NCBI GenBank assembly: GCA_021234155.1
Contig: JAJEKV010000003.1
Location: 25,958,233-26,022,232, forward strand
Direction of reading: 5' to 3'
Length of the DNA: 64,000 nt
DNA from: Isoetes taiwanensis
Taxonomy: Eukaryota > Streptophyta > Lycopodiopsida > Isoetales > Isoetaceae
In this document: piece by piece, positions 57,315 through 64,000 of the stretch
How the letters are laid out: every line of letters begins with the position of its first letter
How positions within the stretch are numbered: position 1 is the stretch's first letter
Made by a program: the position numbers and the translations under genes
Notes under the pieces: generated by a model
Seen by the model: the letters and a program-made list of their open reading frames with translations, nothing else
Database searches by the model: none
What the model was told of the DNA's origin: nothing

Positions 57315-58540
57315 TGCTATTGTTCAAGAGGTTCAAGGACCAACATCCACAAATTAAGATTCGTCTTCGAGCTTTTGAGAAGCTAAAATCTTGATTTGTT
57401 TTGAAATTGAAGGACTTCAATAGTTGCTGTTTGCGTTCAGCATATGAGGATGCAAATGCTAGTGGCTGGACTCAATGGGATGAGAACCAAACATTCGAAG
57501 AATTGCACTTGCACCTGTGATGTATGTAGATCACATGAACTTGGTCAATGCAGGGCACACCAGCATAAAATTGCAAGTACAGGAAGCCTGTGGAGATCTA
57601 TATTGTATCCAAAGAGTGAATTAGATGAGTTTCACAAGAAGGCGTGCATCCTTGGAGATTGTGAGCTGTGTGGAATCAAGAATTTCAGACTTGTCCCATA
57701 GAAGAAAGTGGCAGTAACAGGAAAGTGAAATGGGAGTACATTGACTTTGAAAAAAGCAGCGTCTCGAGTTCTGGTAGGAGATTGACTCATTAGAACAATG
57801 AGACAGAACTCAAGGAGCTTCCAGATAAACTGAAAGAGCGTCTAAAAATCTTTCCACTGCATAATTTCAGGTACCAATGATAGGCAAAACAATTTAAGGA
57901 GCTTCTGGAGAATCTCCCAGCAGATACATGTTTTTTGATAGTGGATTTTGTAGAGAACTATACATTCAAGGAACAAGAGGAGGTGCAGTTGATGCGCAGG
58001 GTCAATAACTAGATTACCATTTTGGTTCAAATAACATATCAGTATGACTCAGTGGCAGATGAGATTATCAAGGAAACATATTACTATGTATCAGATGATA
58101 GGGTATAACGATACTTTGTTCATGCAACACTGCTTCATGAAGCACCACAAATATCTGGAGCAGAAAGGAAGGGTGCCAAAGAGACGACATATGTTTTCAG
58201 ATGGTGCAGCATCTCAATTCAAGGCTTCTAGACCATTTTACTTTGTGGCTAGGTACACAAATGACACTGAAGTCTATATGATGTGGAATTTTTTTGGTTC
58301 TAACCATGAGAAAGGTGAACATGATGGCAGGGCTGCTGAATTGAAGAGATGTTAAGACAACTGCAATTAAAATACATCAGCATAAAATTGGGTAATGCTC
58401 ATGAAGTGGTAGAAGTTGTTGAAGAGATGTTTACTTGTGGAATATCTAAGTGGATGAACACATCTGAAACCAGCAAGAGGAAAAATATAAAAAGGTTCTT
58501 TTGGGAAGTCAAGGTGAAGCATAATTTCATTATATATGGA
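57315..58540 (+). pseudogene. Unclassified transposase-like gene, copy 1, exon 2 (Cys-rich segment and DDE-like core)
   Basis: Begins LLFKRFKDQHPQIKI, RAFEKLK, LKLKDFNSCC. It then shifts frame into a Cys-rich segment (NCTCTCDVCRSHELGQC, GDCELCG; 57490-57680) that may bind zinc. The core has VDFVENYTF (Asp codon 57944-57946), ITILVQI, YVSDDR, TLFMQHCF, SDGAASQFK (Asp at 58200-58202), and WNFFGSNHEKGEHDG followed by a KR (Glu at 58317-58319). The three acidic residues fit a DDE-type transposase, but this is inference. After FFWEVKVKH (58530) the homology to copy 2 stops, so the C-terminal ~190 residues are lost. Several frameshifts and stops make it a pseudogene. Confidence 0.65.
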
Positions 58541-58639
58541 TTTTTCCTAAGTTTATATACCTCTGAAATGATGGATAATTTCTAGAATATTGTATTTTTT
58601 TTAGTATAACCTGCAATATTTTAGAAATCGTGCAACCAA

Positions 58640-58770
58640 TATTAAGGGAAACATCCCAACACATAAACTTCAAATTAAGGCAATCCAATAAAAGAGAAAC
58701 CTTCCAACACATAAACTTCAGATTATATTCATAACATTCCAACACATAAACTACAGATTATATTCATAAA
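58640..58770 (+). repeat. Short tandem repeat, about 33-55 bp units
   Basis: CCAACACATAAACT occurs at about 58652, 58706 and 58738, the last two followed by TCAGATTATATTCATAA or a close variant. It sits at the point where copy 1 loses homology to copy 2. Confidence 0.75.
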
Positions 58771-59071
58771 TGGGTAAAAGCACGTTAGGGTGTCATACAT
58801 TAGGGGGCAATTCATGTAAACTTTTGAACGGGTTGCTGAATTTTAAATGTACTTATTTCATGTATAAATTTTGTCTTATATATTTAAAAAGGGGCAAAAT
58901 TCCCGTTTGTTTGTAATTATGACGAGTAGAGACCGGCGGTTGATGCGAAACTCCTGGAGGAAATTCCTCCCTCCAATTTCCTCCAGGAAAATTCCCTCCA
59001 GAAAAATTTCCTTCCAAGAAAATTCCCAGATCGAACCAAGAAAGTAGAACACAATTTGAATTTTTTTCCAG

Positions 59072-59722
59072 GATCAGGAAACATGCAATCTGGTGATTTT
59101 GAAACTGAATGTGGCGATCAGGAAAACATGCAATCTGGTGATTTTGAAACTGAATGTGGCGATCAGGAGAACATGCAATCTGGTGATTTTGAAACCGAAT
59201 GTGGCAAACATCAGATGGCATCTGGTGAATTTAAAATTGTGAAGAGTAAACAACAGGTGGCATGCAGTAATTTCGAAAGTGGGAGAGATGAGAAAGGGAA
59301 AAAGAAGATGGCAGAGCATGATAGCGAAATTGAAAAGGGTAGTACATCCTCAAGGTATGTTACCAAAAAAATAAGGACCAGTGTGCAAAATCTTCATTCT
59401 GATAATGAGAAAGAAAAGAAGCTGAATCTCTGGCTCCTAATCAAAGGTACTTATTTGCTTCTAGATTCTTGCAAGATCACAGGCTATTGGAGCTTTTTGA
59501 ACCTATGATTGGGTTGCCTTCACAAGCAGTGGTCAAGCATGCAATTTTAGAAAACCTTAAAGATGGATTGGAAGAGGTAAAATGCTCTAATAGTGGTGAT
59601 AAATTGTCCGCCAAGCACTCCGTTTTATCAATGGTTGTGGGGAAAAATGGTGATTTGAAGCAAAGGGAATTGCTTGCAAGATGCTCAAATGCCATCCCCG
59701 AAATCTTTCATATCTTTAGCTA
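59072..59722 (+). pseudogene. Unclassified transposase-like gene, copy 2, N-terminal exon(s)
   Basis: It probably starts at a splice acceptor (TTTTTTTCCAG|GATCAG, exon from 59072), so an upstream exon is likely. It first encodes three 15-residue repeats (NMQSGDFETECGDQE), then a Lys/Glu-rich stretch, and after a one-base slip near 59425 RYLFASRFLQDHRLLELFEP. LEEVKCSNSGDKLSAKHSVL follows, matching the equivalent part of copy 1, and LKQRELLARCSN where copy 1 has the helix-turn-helix. The following sequence diverges. It belongs with the core at 60.5-62.2 kb. Confidence 0.55.
59083..59217 (+). repeat. 45-bp coding tandem repeat, three units
   Basis: ATGCAATCTGGTGATTTTGA starts at 59083, 59128 and 59173. 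The unit is in phase with the reading frame and encodes 15 residues, with the third unit diverging at its end. Substitutions among units are few. Confidence 0.9.
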
Positions 59723-59987
59723 GTAAGAAAGAGAAGCAATTCTTTGGTTCAAACATTTGGGCATTAGCGTGCGGGAAGGCTAGATCGATCGTTTGGATGA
59801 AGAAACCAAGCTAAAAGTCATCCAGTTACGGCTTAACAACACCAAGGCCAAAGTACTGAGGGGATGTGAGGAAAAAGAAGCGAGGCAATCCAAAGATCTT
59901 GACATTCCTCGGTATTAAAGCTTTTGTCAAAGAAACTATTACATTTCAGTTTCTTTGTTGTTTTCATGTACATTTTCATGCACATAT

Positions 59988-60353
59988 GTGAACTCCTCTA
60001 CTAATCTTAGTTTACTTGCTTTGATGTAGCCTTTTCGGTCTGTTTTGCTTACTGTATTATACATGTAAATGAGGTTTATGGGGTCATCTACTTGCTCTTG
60101 GAAGTATTTCATGTATATTATGTGATATATATGTACATAGTGTAAGGATGTAAGATTAAATGTGCCAGAAGTGAACTCCTTTGCCAATCTTAGTTTACTT
60201 GCTTTGATGTAGCCTTTTCGGTCTGTTTTACTTAATGTATTATACATGTAAATGAGGTTTATGGGGTCATCTACTTGCTCTTGGAAGTATTTCACGTATA
60301 ATATGTGATATATATGTACATAGTGTAAGGATGTAGGATTAAATGTGCTATAA
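59988..60353 (+). repeat. 183-bp tandem duplication
   Basis: GTGAACTCCT starts at 59988 and 60171. The units share TTTGATGTAGCCTTTTCGG and GAGGTTTATGGGGTCATC. It lies between the N-terminal exon and core of copy 2, probably in an intron. Confidence 0.9.
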
Positions 60354-60539
60354 ATTGATACTATACATAATCTACTGTACATATGTACTGAATATGTACA
60401 GATTCAATCAAATCTTTTTACATGTACAACTGATATGTACTGGTATACATAGTATTTCTTACTTATGTACTGGATATATAAGGTATTCAATGCACAGTCT
60501 TCTCCAACTTACATATTTTCTTTTGCAATGTGCAAAGCC

Positions 60540-62223
60540 GAAATGTGTATGAGCGGGTTTGTGGAGGAGAATCCAGATCTGAGATGTTGGTATTAGAATG
60601 TTCGAATACCTGAAACCAAGTTGCATAAGGAAATTGAAGGAGAGAAACACTTGCTGTTGTGTCAAGCATGAACAAGCAGAGAATTTCAGAAAAGCTTTCA
60701 ACTCTATGAGGCAGAAGTTTCACATAAATTGCAGTTGCAATTGTGATGTATGTGCTGTTGGTACACATGATGGGGTTTGTCAGGCTTACATTTTGTAATG
60801 TTAGCACTCTTTGGAGAGAAATGGTTTGCCAAAAAGAGGAAAGGGAAGAGTGGCACAATCTGAAGTGCATAAGGGGAGATTGTGAAAAATGTGGTAAGCA
60901 AAAGATTCCCTTATGTCCAAAAGAGACTGATCAGAATAATGAAGATGATGTTAAATGGCGTGCATCACAACTTTGCAGCTCATTGGCAGAGCAAGGAATT
61001 TAGGAGAAGCATTCAGAGTCTAAGAGATGATTCTGTGATATCAGTAGTAGACTTTGCAGAAAATTACACATTGCAGCCCTTCAAAGAAGTGCAGTCCGAA
61101 CATTGGAATGCGACACGGATCACTATTTTGGTACACATCACTCTCTTCAAGGTAAATGGTAAGTTGCGTAAGACCTGTTCACTTATATGTTTTCGATGAT
61201 AGAAGTCATGACACACATTTTGTACAACATGCATTTCAACTTCATCTTGGTGGTTGAAAGAGAATGGAGGATCTCACATGTATCATCTCGCGGTGGTCGA
61301 TGGTTGCCGCTTTCGGTTCAAATCCGTAAGATCATTCTACTTCATATGCGGTACCATTGTCGGCGATGGCATTCGTGGTACAATGGAATTTCTTCGGATC
61401 GAGGGGCATGGGAAGGGGAACATGATGGACAGTCGCCAAGGCCAAGCAACTCTTGGCCAGTGAGCAAAGAAGAGAGCATGGGATTGAAATAAAGGGTGCT
61501 CATGATGCCTGTGTTGTTTTGAGAAACAAGAAATCTCAAGTTCGTAGAGTGTATTGGGAAGTGAAGGAGGCTGAGATTGACAGGTCAAAGCCATTTGATG
61601 TGCAACCCCTTCCTGGTGTCCAAAGCTGGCACTGTGTATCTTCCATAAGTCCGGAGGACCCAACCTTACTGATGGTTAGACCACTATCTTGTTTTTGCAG
61701 TGCCTGCATAAACTTTGAATGGCAGGCATGTGAGTCTATTCAACACTGTGGAAAGTGGACATTGAAGAAGCTAGTCCCATGTGCACATGCTGAAGGTACA
61801 GAATTGGAATCAGAAACTGCAATGTTTGCAAATGAGGTAGAGGAGTTACATGATGTGATACAGTTTGGTGATAATTTTGCTTCTTTTGCTCTTCCTGGTA
61901 ATGAGGAAGATGTGCCATACTATGTTCTTGCTTGCACTAGAGAAAAGCATGTATTGGATCAAACAGTCATTGATGATTACAAGAATGAGCATCATGCAGG
62001 TGACGCAGTCATATCAGCTTACTATTATCAGAAATTGCCAAGTTGCCATAACAAATATAAGCTGTTGGATGATAGAGAAGTATTGGTGCCAGTAGAGTCT
62101 GTTATTGGAGCTAAATTTCCCATGAAGAAGATAAATCACAGGGTTAAAGGTGCTAGTGCAGCTTTTGCATTGTCTGATGATGTGCATGAGATGTTGCTAG
62201 GAAGTCTTCCCGAAATTAGGTGA
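60540..62223 (+). pseudogene. Unclassified transposase-like gene, copy 2, Cys-rich segment, DDE-like core and C-terminal domain
   Basis: Order: FVEENPDLRCWY, FEYLKPSCIRKLKERNTCCC, the Cys-rich NCSCNCDVC...GDCEKCG (60728-60895), VVDFAENYTLQPF (about 61048), TILVHI, FDDRSHDTHFVQHAFQLHLG (61188-61250), VVDGCRFRFKSVRSFYFI (61284-61340), MEFLR..GHGKG (61383-61420), then an uninterrupted frame 61453-62223 (256 codons). That frame continues REHGIEIKGAHDACVVLRNK, YWEVKEAEI, then CFCSACINFEWQAC (second Cys-rich segment), YYVLACTREKHVL, GDAVISAYYYQKLPSC, VPVESVIGAKFPMKKI. Breaks lie near 60795, 60945, 61170 and 61410. The last is a single missing G in GGGG that disrupts the third acidic motif. Confidence 0.65.
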
Positions 62224-62418
62224 AGGCTTTGAATTTGCAGTGCTTTGTATTGTGTTACTTTTTGAATTGAATTGAATTTGCAGTGGTTTGTACTGTGTGA
62301 ACTACCTGGTTTGTAAAATATAGCATGGAACATGTTGAAGTTCAAATTGTAGACAAGTGCAAAAGGTACACATAATTATATTTCTGGAGCAAATAGTACA
62401 GTGTACACACTTAATAAC

Positions 62419-63121
62419 TTAAGAAGCAGGCCTAATCACTATGTCATTTGGAACACAATATCTCAGTACTATTGCATCATGCACGTTCTTCCAACGGTTT
62501 TCAGGATTTACATGTGCTGCAGCAGTAGCACTTGCTGTTGGGCATTCTCTGGCTATTGGAAGGCCGGTCCACCCTATTGGCTGATCAACTACTTCTGCAA
62601 AGGATGGTCTCCCCCAAGGATTATTGGACATAAGTGGTAAAGTCATTTGCATTCTTCAAGCCTACAAACCAGTCAAATAGCCAACACAAATCTTTGTCTT
62701 CACCAGTTAGCCTGGGATGCCATACTGGTATGCAGCAAGAGCAACCCTCATTGAAGATACATTTGAAAGGAAGGTCAGTAATCATAACACATCTATTTCC
62801 GTATTCTGGATACTTGAGGAGTGGAATATCCAAAGGGAAAAGAGATATGTCTGTCCCATCATTGGCCTCTAAGAAGAGGGTCCAACATCTATTGCCACCA
62901 TAAATGAATTTAAATCTTGGTATGCCTTGCTCATACAACTTGTCTACAATGGCTGTCAGAACATCCAAGGGAAGATCGACCAAACGCCAAATCCCAATGG
63001 TTGGAACACCAAGACAACAATGATTTCGACAATGGACGACAAAAAGAAGACTCCATCGTAATTGGATTGGCATTTGAGTGCCATTATAGTCTTTGGGTGC
63101 TGATTTACAATAGTAACCCAA
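62419..63121 (-). pseudogene. Unknown minus-strand frame with possible kinase-end fragment
   Basis: 62621-63121 encodes 166 codons without stop (DLPLDVLTAIVDKLYEQGIP, GNRCWTLFLEANDGTD, LTGEDKDLCWLFDWF) and no motif I can name. An overlapping frame (62652-62419) begins MQMTLPLMSNNPWGRPSFAE followed by VVD, resembling protein kinase subdomain XI (C....P..RPSF.EVV). The relation of the two frames is unclear. A one-base shift near 62640 would join them. It lies between the convergent transposase-like gene and the Ulp1-like gene, on the latter's strand. Confidence 0.35.
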
Positions 63122-63345
63122 AATGCCTTGGAGATCAAATATAATAAGCCCACGTAAGTAATCCAGGCGCTTAGATTAGCCATACATCTAACCCGACCAA
63201 GCCTAAGGATAAGACAGTAAAAGTCTAAACTAATTCTAGTTTTTAACCCTTGATAGAAATTAAAGCGTTGCAAACAATTTCTTATTCAAATAAATTTCAA
63301 AGTACAATAGTCAATTAGCTTTAAATTCCATAAGTTGGAATGAGT

Positions 63346-63872
63346 TTAACTACCACTCTTACGCCTGTGCCCGGTGACAACTTGTTTTGTCTCATCTCTT
63401 CTTCTCAAACCATATTCAATCATGGATTTTATTAATACATTTCTTCTGCCAAGTGCAAAATCCTTGTCGAACCATGTTGATGAAAACTGCAACAAACACA
63501 AGAATTAAGATCCGCTATAATAAAACATCCCAAAAGATTTATGTGAAATATAAGAACAACTCACCATGCTTTTAGAATTCACTTGGGCATCCACAAAAGC
63601 TTGCATAAAGGCCATCACATAAAGACCGCAGCTTACATTATCTGGTTGTTGTGGAACCTCTGGAATAGTTTCCTTCTTCACTGCATTCTTCACATATAAT
63701 TCAACTCTACGTGAGCTAGAGTTGGTTAGATATGTGATGACATCCCTATGAAGCCTGCACACACAAATGAGAACATGCAACTAAGATTTAAGCAAGCAGC
63801 AGTGGTACATATACTGAAAGAAAATGCTCACATATTTAGGAGTTTGCTGTCCACTGTTATACCAGTCAATGT
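63346..63872 (-). CDS. Ulp1/C48-type cysteine protease, last three exons
   Basis: Minus strand. Exon 63872-63832 encodes TLTGITVDSKLLN and ends at donor GTGAGC. Exon 63754-63565 (acceptor GTGTGCAG, donor GTGAGT) encodes LHRDVITYL, then PQQPDNVSCGLYVMAF. Exon 63486-63346 (acceptor GTTGCAG) encodes FSSTWFDKDFALGRRNVLIK and ends in TAA after GHRRKSGS. Q-x-D-N-x-x-x-C-G carries the catalytic Gln and Cys of C48 SUMO-protease-like enzymes, and W..K..A...R..L is their usual C-terminal helix. The catalytic His and Asp would lie upstream of 63872, beyond or within the palindromic repeat. All introns are in phase, so this part may be functional. C48 domains are frequent passengers of plant MULE and KDZ transposons. 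Confidence 0.75.
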
Positions 63873-63877
63873 GGGGA

Positions 63878-63993
63878 TTTGACACCCCAGAGGGTGTCAA
63901 AAGCAAAAAAATGTGTCAAAGAGACATCTTCCGTAGAGAAAATGTGTCAAAAGAGAATTTATAGTTTGATAAAATGCGTCAAAAGAGACTTTA
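63878..63993. repeat. 10-bp-arm palindrome with three downstream ATGTGTCAAAAGAGA repeats
   Basis: TTTGACACCC-CAGA-GGGTGTCAAA (63878-63901) is a perfect inverted repeat. It is followed by ATG(T/C)GTCAAA(A)GAGA at about 63911, 63942 and 63974 (spacing about 31-32 bp), each containing the same GTCAAA arm word. It abuts the Ulp1-like exon ending at 63872. Such terminal and subterminal motif clusters are typical of DNA-transposon ends. The other end is outside the window. Confidence 0.75.
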
Positions 63994-64000
63994 AAAATTT

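Noticed and set aside
62917-63144. Plus-strand HYSLWVLIYN segment as a Ulp1 His box
   Set aside because: Wrong strand and position relative to the catalytic Cys exon; probably coincidental.

Overview
The window reads as transposon-dense nuclear DNA from a eukaryote, most likely a land plant. The evidence is decayed Ty3 LTR retrotransposons, LINEs with AP-type endonuclease, a pentatricopeptide-repeat (PPR) pseudogene, GT-AG introns and a Ulp1-type protease gene broken by introns. A seed-free plant such as a fern is my best guess from the style of the LINEs, the PPR relic and the unclassified transposase-like genes, but this cannot be settled from the sequence. I see no bacterial-type operons, rRNA, tRNA or CRISPR.

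Layout. 1-6.3 kb: two LTRs of one Ty3 family lie in opposite orientation, around a minus-strand chromovirus relic. The plus-strand one is followed by gag, protease, reverse transcriptase (RT) and RNase H relics. 6.3-15.2 kb: a 2.7-3.7 kb block occurs twice in direct orientation. Each copy starts with an array of ~300-bp units studded with GGTGATCCC / GATCACC motifs. 15-20.6 kb: mostly unassigned, with a copia-type primer binding site (16.6 kb) and a PPR pseudogene (18.9-19.7 kb). 20.63-31.68 kb: a full-length but heavily decayed Ty3/Tat-like retrotransposon with ~600-bp LTRs and a 5-bp target duplication. 33-34 kb: a minus-strand L1-like LINE end. 39.0-39.7 kb: a poly(A) retroposon with target duplication. 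40.1-43.4 kb: a nearly full LINE ORF2 with four in-frame stops. 45.6-49 kb: an array of small CACC/GGTG palindromes and a long direct duplication. 49.2-49.9 and 51.2-52.4 kb: two more 5'-truncated copies of the same LINE family.

54.5-64 kb is the most unusual part. Two plus-strand paralogues of an unclassified transposase-like gene sit in tandem. They share a helix-turn-helix-like N-terminal segment, a Cys-rich segment, and motifs that could supply D, D and E. Both seem to be interrupted by an intron at the same place, and in the first copy that intron is 2.07 kb with perfect GT/AG. Facing them on the minus strand is a Ulp1/C48 cysteine-protease gene in at least three exons. One exon runs into a 10-bp-arm palindrome followed by regular short repeats. 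Transposases paired with Ulp1-like proteases are known from plant MULE and KDZ elements, so this cluster may be one composite element or the wreck of one.

Most coding sequence here is broken. In the first 31 kb the two copies of every repeat differ mainly by dense 2-6 bp, mostly C/G-rich indels. That is odd for ordinary decay and could partly be sequence error in methylated DNA, so frame breaks there should be treated with caution.
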